DNA of 64,000 bases from positions 558,001-622,000 of the forward strand of contig JAJFIQ010000019.1 in NCBI GenBank assembly GCA_021774785.1. Direction: 5' to 3'. Made by a program: the position numbers and the translations under genes. Shown piece by piece: positions 45,550 through 54,675 of the stretch; position 1 is the first letter of the stretch, and each line of letters starts with the position of its first letter. This DNA is from Emcibacter sp. GTDB lineage: Bacteria > Pseudomonadota > Alphaproteobacteria > Sphingomonadales > Emcibacteraceae. The notes under the pieces were generated by a model that saw only the letters and a program-made list of their open reading frames with translations, ran no database searches and was not told the origin of the DNA.

Positions 45550-48375
45550 TCACTCCGTTGTCAATTTCTCCAGTAAATCAAAGGCTTCTATTTGCCCCTC
45601 AAAAGGCCTTCCATCACGCTTTAAATCTTTCAGAATTTCTATGGCCTCTGTAGTTTGTCCATCTTTTACAAGTGCAATAACAAGATGATATTTGAACATA
45701 AGGTTATTGGGCGCATTATCAACGGCCTTTTTATATTGTCGTATGGCACCACTGACTTGCCCTTTGGCAAGGAGAATTTCCGCCTCTGTATCTAGATAGT
45801 CTGCAAAGTTTGGGTTAATCTCACGTGCTTTGCGTATTGTAGATAGCGCTTCATCAAGGTTATCCATTTTATAGTATGACCATGCTAAGTTGTTAAGAAT
45901 ACGCGGCTGAGTAGGATAAGACTTCAGTACAAAGTTATATTTTTCAATAGCTTTTTTGAAGTTTTCCAATTCAATATAGAAATTTCCTAGCGTAGATGTC
46001 GTAACCATATCATTGGGATGTTTCTGGATCCAACCTTCCATCAAATTTATGGCAGTTTCGATTTTTCCAGAAAGCCTATAAGCCGCTACAAGTTCTTGTA
46101 AGGCTGCGGTGCTTTTCCCATTTTGAAAACTTTTATCAAAATAAAATATCGCTTTCTCATAGTCTTTATTTACAATTTTTACACGCCCCCTGAGAGAGGA
46201 AAAATCAACATCATTATTGTAATCAGCTTTTACTTCGGAAAGGATATCATCCACTTTCTGCCAATTACCTTTTGCTGCTTCTGCCTTGGCAAGAAAAATT
46301 TTAGCTCTATCGTCGTCGGACTTAAGTGACAGTATTTTCTGGGCCACTGCATCCAGTTTCACATAATCCTTGTTGGCATCGTAGGCTGAGGCCAGAAACA
46401 TTAATGCGGCATAATTATTTTGTTTTTCTTTGACAAGTTTTTCAAAAGTTCGAGCTGCAGAATCAAATTGATTCAGAGCCATCTGTGCCTTTCCCCTAAC
46501 CTCAAATAGTCCTGCCGATTTTGGGAATAGCGGCATAATTTTATCACTAACCGTAAGAGTCTTCTCAGGCTGGTTGGATACCAGATAATGACGCGCCAAG
46601 TGAAGCACTGGCATATGGGCATTGGGGTCCAATTCAACAGATTTTTTTAATAATTCAATTGCTTCATCATTGTTACCAGACCTTAATTTAAGTAAATACA
46701 TGTCATATGTGGATTGCGCATCAGTCGGATGTAATTTTAAATATTGTGAGTGAACTTCCTGTGCTTTTTCCAATGCATTATTTTTCAGATGTATAGAAGT
46801 CGCCAACCGTGATGCCGCCTGATTGCCAGGGTCCTGAGCCAGAATCTCTTTAAAAGAAGTTAGTGCTTGCTGCAAGTCACCCTTTTTATATAGGGCCGTC
46901 CCCTCACATAATAGGCCGTTTACATTTTTTGGGTCAATTTTCTGAATCTCACGACAATTTACAATAGCTTCATCATACCTACTGGCAATGATCAATATTC
47001 TGGCGCGCTGCATTTTACGAAGATAGTCGTCTGTAACACCCTCCAGGGCCTTCTCCATTTCCCTCAAGCCGTCTTCAATTTCTCCTTCAGATATTTTCAT
47101 TAAAGCAAGCTTTCGGCGGCTTTCAATTTGTTGGGGGTTTTCTTCCAATGATTGTTCCAAATGTAGACGGGCTTGTTCGATATCACCCTTCTGTAATTCG
47201 TAACTTGCCAGAATATTCAGAAATTTTTCTTTCTTTTCAGCTTCGCCACTCATATCTTTCAGTGTTACGTAGGCCTCCTCATTTCTGTTCATACGGACTT
47301 GCAATGTAACCAAAAGTTCTTTGGCACGTAAGTCATCAGGTATAGCGTCCAGATATTGTTGAATATATGAGTAGCTCTGTTCATTTTCATCAAGGGCAAA
47401 TGTGGCCATTGCTGCGATGAATATCGTCCTAGTGTCACTCGGTGCCATTATTAATGCTTTTTCAGCAAAAATTTTGGCATCTGAATAATTTTGACTAACA
47501 ATGGAATATATTGCCGATACATAATTCACTAGGCCATTTTCAGGAGCAACTTTCCTAAATTTTAGCAACGTATCGCCAACGCCTTCGGACTTACCATTAA
47601 TAATCTTTACCCATACCAAATATATTTCATTGATATAAAAACTGGGGTAATACTCGACAAGTCTACTATAATAGCCCTCAACCGCGTCAAAATCCTTCGC
47701 AAACCAGCTACGTCCAGCTTTTAGCTGTAACAATTCCATATCATTTGGCAGAATATCCTCAGCAAGTGCGATATATTTATCCGTATTATCAATATCTTTT
47801 TTAAGAAAACTGATCCGCGCTTTTCCCACAAGAGCGCGCATGTTACCAGGCGTCGTCAGAAGAACTTCATCAAAATAATCTTCGGCTGTCTTAATCTCCC
47901 CTTTGCCAAGATGCGCGGAACCTAAAAAATTTCTTTTACCGAGCGAAATTAGAGTCACACTATCAGAGTCATATGAAATTTTTTCAATAATGAGGTCGAA
48001 CTTGCGCTGAAGTAACCAGCTTTCTGCAAGCGGAAGAATAGTGATACTTTCATCAATCCCCAATGTTGCAGATTTTTTAATTTCATTTTCAGCCGCAAAA
48101 CCCATGCCAAGTTCAAGATAAACCCTGCCAAGTAAAAAACGGGCATCCTTACTATCTGGGTATGTAATTAATGCATTTTTCAGCTCAATGACTGCTGCCT
48201 TTAAATTGCCATCGGATTGCCAGTTGAGCGCGCGCTCCATACGTTCTTCCAGACTTACCTTGCTTTCCCCCCCACAGGCAGAAAGCAATAAAGTCGCCGT
48301 AATAACAATAAGAAGCCCCACAATGGCTTGTCTACTCATAGAAATAATTTTAAAAAAAACTTGAGTTAACAACAT
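45550..48375 (-). CDS. prsT: XrtA/PEP-CTERM system TPR-repeat lipoprotein PrsT (copy 2)
   Basis: A 941-aa TPR protein with about 20 repeats. The signal peptide ends at the lipobox LLSAC (Cys34) followed by GGES, so it is a lipoprotein with no Asp at +2, suggesting outer-membrane sorting. The first repeat (RALNWQSDGNLKAAVIELKNALI) is the PrsT signature. The start at 48375 has GAGGA 6 bases upstream; a later ATG at 48339 has none. It differs clearly from copy 1 at 34217 in sequence and in anchoring. It lies 10 bp before the ThiF/nitroreductase gene and 51 bp after the acyltransferase gene. Confidence 0.91.
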   Translation of the reverse strand: MLLTQVFFKIISMSRQAIVGLLIVITATLLLSACGGESKVSLEERMERALNWQSDGNLKAAVIELKNALITYPDSKDARFLLGRVYLELGMGFAAENEIKKSATLGIDESITILPLAESWLLQRKFDLIIEKISYDSDSVTLISLGKRNFLGSAHLGKGEIKTAEDYFDEVLLTTPGNMRALVGKARISFLKKDIDNTDKYIALAEDILPNDMELLQLKAGRSWFAKDFDAVEGYYSRLVEYYPSFYINEIYLVWVKIINGKSEGVGDTLLKFRKVAPENGLVNYVSAIYSIVSQNYSDAKIFAEKALIMAPSDTRTIFIAAMATFALDENEQSYSYIQQYLDAIPDDLRAKELLVTLQVRMNRNEEAYVTLKDMSGEAEKKEKFLNILASYELQKGDIEQARLHLEQSLEENPQQIESRRKLALMKISEGEIEDGLREMEKALEGVTDDYLRKMQRARILIIASRYDEAIVNCREIQKIDPKNVNGLLCEGTALYKKGDLQQALTSFKEILAQDPGNQAASRLATSIHLKNNALEKAQEVHSQYLKLHPTDAQSTYDMYLLKLRSGNNDEAIELLKKSVELDPNAHMPVLHLARHYLVSNQPEKTLTVSDKIMPLFPKSAGLFEVRGKAQMALNQFDSAARTFEKLVKEKQNNYAALMFLASAYDANKDYVKLDAVAQKILSLKSDDDRAKIFLAKAEAAKGNWQKVDDILSEVKADYNNDVDFSSLRGRVKIVNKDYEKAIFYFDKSFQNGKSTAALQELVAAYRLSGKIETAINLMEGWIQKHPNDMVTTSTLGNFYIELENFKKAIEKYNFVLKSYPTQPRILNNLAWSYYKMDNLDEALSTIRKAREINPNFADYLDTEAEILLAKGQVSGAIRQYKKAVDNAPNNLMFKYHLVIALVKDGQTTEAIEILKDLKRDGRPFEGQIEAFDLLEKLTTE

Positions 48376-48426
48376 ATTTTCCTCACTTCAGATTGATTTT
48401 TTCATTCTTAAAGTTTTGTGTAATTA

Positions 48427-49239
48427 TTAATTCACATAAGGACCGCGATACGGCCAAAGCTGACCATAATCCGTAATAACCGCCCAAATTTCATGATGTG
48501 TTTCATATATTTTGTCGAGCACAGCACTAATTTCATTATATAATGTTCTGCGACGCCCATGGTATTCCACCAATTCCCCTACGGGAATAAAATAAATGCC
48601 GAGTTTTCTTAGCAACCTCTGTAAAGTTGGCTCGATGACAACAGACCAGTGCGTGATATCATGGTCAATGCTCATCCTGACAATCGCCTTCATCAGTCCA
48701 AGTGTAATATGGGGAATGACACGTTGTGGGTTATTCCGCTCACCTATATTTTCCTCAATACCGGGAATATGTGTATCATAGTGTCTTTTGCGAAATTGCT
48801 TGGAGATAGAAAATCGTGAAATTTCAGCGGTTCTGTTTCGTGGAAGTATCTTTTCACTCAGTTTTGCCAAATCATTGGAAACATTAAAGGCTGGCAAAGG
48901 TTCCTGCAGCACTTCATTAGGCGGCAATATCAGTCTGACTGTTCCTGCCATAATTCCGGTTCTCTTATGAATAAGAAGGCTTGAAATGGACCTATCATCA
49001 TAGATATCCCTTTCCAGGTGATCAACAAACTGTTTCTTGTCTTCAAAACCTGTTTCTACACAATAAACTTGATATCGCAGTTTAAAACACTCCTCAAGAA
49101 GAGCTGGTGTATCTGCGGCAATAACGTCAAAAAGCATATTATAGTCTTTTACTAACTTTATATCCCCGTTTGGGGGTTTATCACAGTTTTTAGCCTTTGA
49201 AAGCTGATTCTTCATAATTATGCGTAGTCCTTTAAGCAT
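48427..49239 (-). CDS. PEP-CTERM/exosortase system-associated acyltransferase (N-acyl amino acid synthase type)
   Basis: A 270-aa GNAT-like enzyme of the exosortase-associated acyltransferase family (TIGR03694-like). The core LLEECFKLRYQVYCVETGFED is the family signature and resembles acyl-homoserine-lactone synthases. A later HWSVVIEPTLQRLLRKLGIYF segment is conserved too. Relatives from environmental DNA make long-chain N-acyl amino acids, notably N-acyl tyrosines, from acyl-ACP. First gene of the minus-strand operon with PrsT copy 2 and the ThiF/nitroreductase fusion. An ATG 24 bp inside, with AAAGGA upstream, is an alternative start. No sigma-54 site found in front. Confidence 0.88.
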   Translation of the reverse strand: MLKGLRIIMKNQLSKAKNCDKPPNGDIKLVKDYNMLFDVIAADTPALLEECFKLRYQVYCVETGFEDKKQFVDHLERDIYDDRSISSLLIHKRTGIMAGTVRLILPPNEVLQEPLPAFNVSNDLAKLSEKILPRNRTAEISRFSISKQFRKRHYDTHIPGIEENIGERNNPQRVIPHITLGLMKAIVRMSIDHDITHWSVVIEPTLQRLLRKLGIYFIPVGELVEYHGRRRTLYNEISAVLDKIYETHHEIWAVITDYGQLWPYRGPYVN

Positions 49240-49469
49240 GGTTGCAAAAGTATATATAGCATACCGTTAAGGAAAGGTTTATTGATGAATCATAAACAAT
49301 TGATATTTTGGGCATATTTTCAGAATTAACTGTTAGTTTACTATAATATAGTCCTGAAAAACATGTCCAGATTATATTTTATTTTTATTGAATAAATACA
49401 GACTTGAAAAACAGATACAAGTAATTACATTGACCCATAAATAATAAAATCCGAAAAACGAGATTCGTC

Positions 49470-50450
49470 GTGGAGTATTTTTCTGTAATTAGTGGACTTA
49501 TTCTTCTGGTAATTGCCGGAGACAAGTTGGTTGAAGGCTCTGTAGTTATCGCAGAGCGGCTAGATATTAGTAAGCTTGTCATTGGCATAACAGTAGTGTC
49601 TTTCGGCACCTCAGCACCAGAATTAGTAGTTGGAATTGATGCCGCGCTTTCCGGTGCAGCCGAAATAGCACTGGGAAATGTCGTTGGTAGTAATATCGCC
49701 AATGTTCTTTTGGTTCTTGGAATACCGGCTCTTTTTTATCCTTTTATATGTGACGATAAAGAAATAAGACATAGTCTCTTTTATATGATGCTAGCCACGC
49801 TTTTATTTATCCTCTTGGCCTACTTCGGGCCACTTCATATCTGGCAGGGCATTGTCATGGTATCCCTGCTCATTATATTTCTTTATTATTCCGTTAGACG
49901 TGCTAAGAGCAATATTAGAATTCTAAAGCATGATATTGATTTTGCTGAAAGAGCACTCGAGGACGTGGAGCCTAAAAGCGATGAAGAAACACCATTATCA
50001 AGGGCTGTATTTGCCACAATATTTGGATTGACTGGCCTTGTATTAGGCGCCCATATTCTTGTGGACGGGGCAATAGTCATTGCCAAGACATTGGGAATTT
50101 CTGAAGCTGTAATCGGACTAACCATAGTAGCTATAGGAACATCTCTTCCAGAATTGGTTACCTCCCTCATGGCTGCGCGAAACAAGCATGGGGATGTCGC
50201 TATGGGGAACATCATTGGCAGTAATCTCTTTAATATTCTGGCCATTATGGGAATCACATCAATGGTGGCACCAATTAATGTTCCTGAGCAATTCTTCCGT
50301 CTGGATTTTCCTATTATGGTAGCTGCTTCCCTGATTTTGATTCCCATAGCCATGGGAAAGATCAAAATCAATCGCCCTTTGGGTGTAGTTTTTACTGTAA
50401 CTTATATTCTCTATCTCCTTTTCCTTGGCGTGCAATCAAATCTTATTTGA
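49470..50450 (+). CDS. Calcium/sodium antiporter (CaCA family, YrbG-like)
   Basis: A 326-aa inner-membrane exchanger starting at GTG, with about ten helices. The two inverted alpha repeats are clear: GTSAPELVVGIDAAL with GNVVGSNIANVLLVLG in the first half, and GTSLPELVTSLMAA with GNIIGSNLFNILAIMG in the second. The acidic residues of GTSxPE coordinate cations. A charged cytoplasmic loop lies between the halves. It diverges from the acyltransferase operon. Confidence 0.93.
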   Translation: MEYFSVISGLILLVIAGDKLVEGSVVIAERLDISKLVIGITVVSFGTSAPELVVGIDAALSGAAEIALGNVVGSNIANVLLVLGIPALFYPFICDDKEIRHSLFYMMLATLLFILLAYFGPLHIWQGIVMVSLLIIFLYYSVRRAKSNIRILKHDIDFAERALEDVEPKSDEETPLSRAVFATIFGLTGLVLGAHILVDGAIVIAKTLGISEAVIGLTIVAIGTSLPELVTSLMAARNKHGDVAMGNIIGSNLFNILAIMGITSMVAPINVPEQFFRLDFPIMVAASLILIPIAMGKIKINRPLGVVFTVTYILYLLFLGVQSNLI

Positions 50451-50523
50451 TTGCCAAAGATGCCTTTTCATACTAACTAATGGGAAACTACAGTTTACCA
50501 CTAATAAAACGGATTAAGGTATC

Positions 50524-50925
50524 ATGAAAGCAAGTAACTTGACCCCCCTTAAATTTGCAGATGCGTCACGTTCAGTACGCCATGTTTTTATTCGTGATCT
50601 GATATTGGAAAGCTACATCGGGGTCTATAACCATGAAAAAGACAACAGCCAGAAAATCCGAGTGAATGTGGATTTGTCTGTCGTTGAAAATACCCAAAAA
50701 CTGGATGATAATATTAACAATGTTGTCTGTTATGAAAAAATTGCAACCGCTATTGAAACAATCGTCAAATCTGGTCACGTCCATCTGGTGGAAACTTTGG
50801 CAGAAAATATCGCGGAAATGAATTTACAGGACCCCAGAATTTCCTGCGTACGTGTACGTGTAGAAAAACTTGAAGCTATTAAAAATACAACCAGTGTTGG
50901 AATTGAAATCGAACGATACCGTTAA
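50524..50925 (+). CDS. folB: Dihydroneopterin aldolase
   Basis: A 133-aa folate-pathway enzyme that releases glycolaldehyde from dihydroneopterin. Signature residues are VFIRDLILESYIGVYNHEK near the N-terminus, the catalytic-type VVCYEKIATAI and the Glu in HLVETLAENIA, and a VRVRVEKLEAIKNTTSVGI C-terminus that is standard for FolB. About 15 extra residues precede the usual start. It follows the antiporter by 73 bp and stands alone; other fol genes are not in the window. Confidence 0.92.
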   Translation: MKASNLTPLKFADASRSVRHVFIRDLILESYIGVYNHEKDNSQKIRVNVDLSVVENTQKLDDNINNVVCYEKIATAIETIVKSGHVHLVETLAENIAEMNLQDPRISCVRVRVEKLEAIKNTTSVGIEIERYR

Positions 50926-51413
50926 TGACATATAATTTAATCCTTATGTTGTATCATCTCTTTTTAAGAAAAAACCTTCAATTATCACTATTTAGCAGAT
51001 TTCCACCCTCACTTGTACACAGAAGTACTGGTTAAACCTGTTTCTATCCCGAAACAACTGTATCAATAGAGAGATTTCTTTTTAAAAGCGTCTTGACTTT
51101 ATATTAATCTATATAATTCAATAAGTTATAGAAAATGCCTATTTTTTAGGCAAAAAGCTAAAACCCCAATGTTCCTGCGCTTTATTGTATTTGACACAAA
51201 AGATATACACTGACTTATCCACAAGATTAGTGGATATTTTTTTTACGAATCCAAAGCATATGCTTTAGCCTTTGATTCCTAACGATTTTTATTTTTTGTT
51301 AACCATATTTTTTTACTGAAATTCAGGAGCGCTAGATATTTGATATATTTGTCATTGAGAAGTTTGTGATTTTTTCGCATGATGTTGCAAATATAATTAT
51401 TCATGAGAAAAGT
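50926..51413. other. Intergenic region with hairpins upstream of uvrC
   Basis: About 490 bp without a credible gene. It contains a TTGACT/TATAAT pair at 51093-51117 with a short 13-bp spacing, a hairpin at 51136-51152, a terminator-like hairpin at 51216-51244, and a palindrome at 51253-51266 nested in a longer dyad. It could hold a small RNA or uvrC leader. Confidence 0.5.
51216..51244 (+). terminator. Terminator-like hairpin upstream of uvrC
   Basis: TATCCAC, loop AAGATTA, GTGGATA: a perfect 7-bp stem followed by eight T. It lies about 290 bp beyond folB and 170 bp before uvrC. It may end folB transcription, end a small RNA starting near 51124, or attenuate uvrC. Confidence 0.6.
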
Positions 51414-53258
51414 ATGGTCGAAGGCGTTGATATCATAAAAAAATATGTCACAAACCTACCCGGTAAACCAGGGGTTTATCGCATGATGGACGCCCAGGAA
51501 AAAGTACTTTACGTGGGCAAGGCCAAAAGCCTTAAAACAAGGGTTTCCAATTATACTAATCTCACTGGCCTGCCCTACCGTATTGCGCGCATGGTCACAG
51601 AAACCCAGTCAATGGAATTTACCACCACTCATACCGAAGTAGAAGCACTTCTCCTTGAAGCAAATATGATCAAGCGTTTAAAGCCACTCTATAACATTCT
51701 ACTGCGCGATGATAAGTCTTTTCCCTATATCCTGATAGATACAACACACCCGGCACCTCAGGTTAAAAAACATCGCGGCGCAAAAAAAAAGGAAGGTTAT
51801 TACTTTGGACCCTTTGCTTCGGTAAAGGCCGTTAATCACAGTCTTCATATACTACAAAAAGCTTTTTTTCTCAGGACCTGTTCCGACGGTGTTTACAATT
51901 CCCGCACCCGGCCTTGCCTGCTCTACCAAATCAATCGTTGTGCCGGACCATGTGTAGAAAAAATTTCTCTTGTTGATTATAAAAAACTGGTTCAGTCCGC
52001 CCATGATTTTCTGGACGGGAAAAGCCACCGTATCAAACAGAAACTTACCGACAAGATGGAAAAGGCCAGCCATGAGACTGCTTATGAAACTGCCGCCATC
52101 TATCGGGACAGATTGAAGGCTCTGGCCACAGTTCAGTCCCGACAAGATACTGGTCAAGGACATGTAGAAGAAGCAGATATCATCGCAGGCTACCAGCAAG
52201 GCGGACAATCTTGTATTCAGGTATTTTTCTTTCGAGCCGGACAAAACTGGGGAAATAAGGCATATTTCCCACGCCATCACAAAGATCAGGAGATGGAAGA
52301 TGTGTTGCCAGCCTTTATAGCGCAATTTTATGATAACAAACCCCCGCCCAAGATTATTTTGGTTAACTGCCATATCGCTCAAATTGATTTACTTCAGGAG
52401 GCTTTAGGTATCAAGGCCAAACATAAAGTGAAAATATCCATGCCACAGCGCGGTGATAAGTTAAACTTAATTAAAATGGTCGAAAAGAATGCTCAGGAAG
52501 CACTAGAAAGACGTTTAGCCGAAAAATCCTCCCAAAAGAAACTTCTGGAAGCCGTGTCAGAAAGATTTAATCTGGATGGGCCACCTAACCGCATTGAAAT
52601 TTATGATAACAGCCATATTTCCGGTACCAATGCTATCGGTGCCATGGTGGTTTCCTGCCCTGATGGCTTTGACAAAGGCAGCTACCGTAAATTTAACATA
52701 AAATCTACAGACATCACACCCGGCGATGACTATGGCATGATGCGCGAGGTGATGACCCGACGTTTTAAGCGTCAATTAAAAGAAGACCCTGATCGATCAA
52801 GCCACACTTGGCCCGACCTGTTAATCATTGACGGTGGTAAAGGACAGTTATCAGCCGTGCAGCAGGTTATGGTTGATTTGGGTTTGGAAGATATTCCACT
52901 TGTCTCTATTGCCAAAGGCCCTGATCGTAATGCTGGACGTGAAGACTTCTATCTTCCGGGCATTACCCCCTTCAAAATGCCTGTCAACGATCCTGCCCTG
53001 TATTTCCTACAAAGATTGCGGGATGAGGCTCACCGCTTTGCCATCGGTAGTCACAGACAACAAAGAGCCAAAACCATGTATAAATCCATACTGGATGATA
53101 TGCCCGGAATAGGCCCGAGCCGTAAAAAAGCTCTGCTTATGCATTTTGGGTCTGCCAAGGCCGTGGAAGGTGCGGCCCTATCCGATCTTGAAACTGTTAA
53201 CGGCATCAGCCGTGTGCTGGCAAAAAATATTTATAATTATTTTCACGAAAATGATTAA
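51414..53258 (+). CDS. uvrC: Excinuclease ABC subunit C
   Basis: A nuclease of about 614 aa that makes the 3' and 5' cuts in nucleotide excision repair. It has an N-terminal GIY-YIG domain (PGKPGVYRMMDAQEKVLYVG), a Cys-bearing loop (RTRPCLLYQINRCAGPC), a UVR motif for UvrB binding (about 195-230) and an RNase H-like UvrC_C with YDNSHISGTNAIGAMV and LLIIDGGKGQL. Tandem helix-hairpin-helix motifs (DMPGIGPSRKKALLMHFGS) close the protein. I chose the ATG at 51414, where family similarity begins; a GTG 48 bp upstream is possible. pgsA, moaD and moaE follow, a standard alphaproteobacterial order. Confidence 0.95.
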   Translation: MVEGVDIIKKYVTNLPGKPGVYRMMDAQEKVLYVGKAKSLKTRVSNYTNLTGLPYRIARMVTETQSMEFTTTHTEVEALLLEANMIKRLKPLYNILLRDDKSFPYILIDTTHPAPQVKKHRGAKKKEGYYFGPFASVKAVNHSLHILQKAFFLRTCSDGVYNSRTRPCLLYQINRCAGPCVEKISLVDYKKLVQSAHDFLDGKSHRIKQKLTDKMEKASHETAYETAAIYRDRLKALATVQSRQDTGQGHVEEADIIAGYQQGGQSCIQVFFFRAGQNWGNKAYFPRHHKDQEMEDVLPAFIAQFYDNKPPPKIILVNCHIAQIDLLQEALGIKAKHKVKISMPQRGDKLNLIKMVEKNAQEALERRLAEKSSQKKLLEAVSERFNLDGPPNRIEIYDNSHISGTNAIGAMVVSCPDGFDKGSYRKFNIKSTDITPGDDYGMMREVMTRRFKRQLKEDPDRSSHTWPDLLIIDGGKGQLSAVQQVMVDLGLEDIPLVSIAKGPDRNAGREDFYLPGITPFKMPVNDPALYFLQRLRDEAHRFAIGSHRQQRAKTMYKSILDDMPGIGPSRKKALLMHFGSAKAVEGAALSDLETVNGISRVLAKNIYNYFHEND

Positions 53259-53329
53259 CTATTGGCAGGACTGGCTTGATAGCCTATAACTATTTCAAGA
53301 AAATAAATTACTATTGCAAGTGTAATTAT

Positions 53330-53881
53330 ATGTATAATTTTGCCAATTTATTGACATTCTCCCGCATCCTGATGATACCTCTGATTGTTGGCTCCTTTTA
53401 TCTTGAGGGCGACAAGGCAAACTGGATAGGTTTTGCCATATTTACTATTGCCGGTATTACTGATTTCTTTGACGGATATATTGCCCGAAAATATAATATG
53501 ACCACAGCGTTGGGTAAATTTATGGACCCCATAGCCGATAAACTGCTCATCGCAGCCGCATTGCTGATGATGGTTGCTTTTGACAGGATAGCGGGTTGGA
53601 CAGTCATAGCGGCTGTTGTCATCCTCTGTCGGGAATTTGTTGTTTCAGGCCTGCGGGAATTTCTTGCGGAATTGAAGGTTAGCGTCCCTGTGTCCATTCT
53701 TGCCAAATGGAAAACAACACTGCAAATAGTTGCCCTCGGATTTTTACTGGTGGGGGAAGCCGCACCAGACTTTATTGATGCTGTTTTGATTGGCAATATT
53801 TGTTTATGGGTTGCGGCCATACTAACCCTTTATACTGGATATGATTATCTGAAATCCGGTCTTCGTCATATGATGGAGTGA
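53330..53881 (+). CDS. pgsA: CDP-diacylglycerol-glycerol-3-phosphate 3-phosphatidyltransferase
   Basis: A 183-aa inner-membrane enzyme making phosphatidylglycerol phosphate. The CDP-alcohol phosphatidyltransferase motif is in DFFDGYIARKYN, then MTTALGKFMDPIADK, giving all conserved Asp residues. Four or more helices are predicted. I start it at the ATG at 53330, which gives the family's NLLTFSRILMIPL N-terminus. A TTG at 53276 with AGGA upstream would add 18 residues. It lies 71 bp after uvrC and 6 bp before moaD. Confidence 0.93.
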   Translation: MYNFANLLTFSRILMIPLIVGSFYLEGDKANWIGFAIFTIAGITDFFDGYIARKYNMTTALGKFMDPIADKLLIAAALLMMVAFDRIAGWTVIAAVVILCREFVVSGLREFLAELKVSVPVSILAKWKTTLQIVALGFLLVGEAAPDFIDAVLIGNICLWVAAILTLYTGYDYLKSGLRHMME

Positions 53882-53887
53882 ATTATT

Positions 53888-54139
53888 ATGGAAATATTTT
53901 ATTTTGCGCGGATTCGGGAAAATATTGGCCAGTCATCTGAAACGATTTCCTTACCGGAAAAAGCCAAGGACGTTAATGGCCTGATTGAGCATTTATGTGA
54001 TCAGGGAGAAAATTATCAGATTGCCTTTGAAAATGATGCCGCACTCAGGGTCGCTGTCAACCAGACCTATGTGAATTTTGACCATCCCCTTCAGGATAGT
54101 GATGAAGTCGCCTTCTTTCCCCCCATGACCGGAGGATAA
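53888..54139 (+). CDS. moaD: Molybdopterin synthase sulfur-carrier subunit
   Basis: An 83-aa ubiquitin-like protein ending in the GG tail (FFPPMTGG) that is adenylated and thiocarboxylated by MoeB. It then donates sulfur to cyclic pyranopterin phosphate. The opening IFYFARIRENIG is typical. It is 8 bp before moaE. No canonical moeB is in the window; the ThiF fusion at 43545 is a distant E1 relative but lacks zinc knuckles and has a different context. Confidence 0.94.
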   Translation: MEIFYFARIRENIGQSSETISLPEKAKDVNGLIEHLCDQGENYQIAFENDAALRVAVNQTYVNFDHPLQDSDEVAFFPPMTGG

Positions 54140-54147
54140 ATTTAGTC

Positions 54148-54600
54148 ATGAAAATTCTGGTTCAGGATCAAGATTTTGATATTGCCACGGAAATTAAAGA
54201 ACTAAGCCGTGAGCGTACGGATATTGGGGCAATTGTAACTTTCACCGGATTGGTTCGGGACTTTCATGGTGAAAATAAAGTCAACCAAATGACTTTAGAA
54301 CATTTCCCCGGCATGGCAGAAAAACAACTGGCAACCATATGCGAGGAAGCGTTTGAACGCTGGCCATTGCAGGGGGCAACAGTCATCCACCGCTATGGCC
54401 CGCTTGCCCCCGGCGATCAGATCGTTCTAGTGATAACCCTATCAGCCCATAGGGGGGCCGCATTTGAAGCCGCAGAATTCATCATGGACTGGCTCAAAAC
54501 AGACGCGCCTTTTTGGAAAAAAGAACAAACAAATGGGGGTGATCATTGGGTAGACTCAAAAGTATCAGATGAAGAAAAGTGTAAAAAATGGCAAAAATAG
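54148..54600 (+). CDS. moaE: Molybdopterin synthase catalytic subunit
   Basis: A 150-aa partner of MoaD forming the heterotetrameric molybdopterin synthase. Visible are GAIVTFTGLVRDFH, the HRYGPLAPGDQIVLV strand and the catalytic Lys pair in APFWKKEQTNGGDHWVDS. Last gene of the uvrC-pgsA-moaD-moaE run; the stop is followed by an AT-rich gap and a decayed gene. Confidence 0.95.
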   Translation: MKILVQDQDFDIATEIKELSRERTDIGAIVTFTGLVRDFHGENKVNQMTLEHFPGMAEKQLATICEEAFERWPLQGATVIHRYGPLAPGDQIVLVITLSAHRGAAFEAAEFIMDWLKTDAPFWKKEQTNGGDHWVDSKVSDEEKCKKWQK

Positions 54601-54675
54601 GTTCTAAAACTGTCGGTTTTCTTTACAGTTTCGCACATATAAAATTAGCAAATTTCCCTAAACATATGAAATAAT

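Noticed and set aside
49886-50371. Open frame of 161 codons on the minus strand opposite the antiporter gene
   Set aside because: It mirrors the antiporter's codons, has no ribosome binding site and no family features. Similar antisense frames lie across several long genes in this window.
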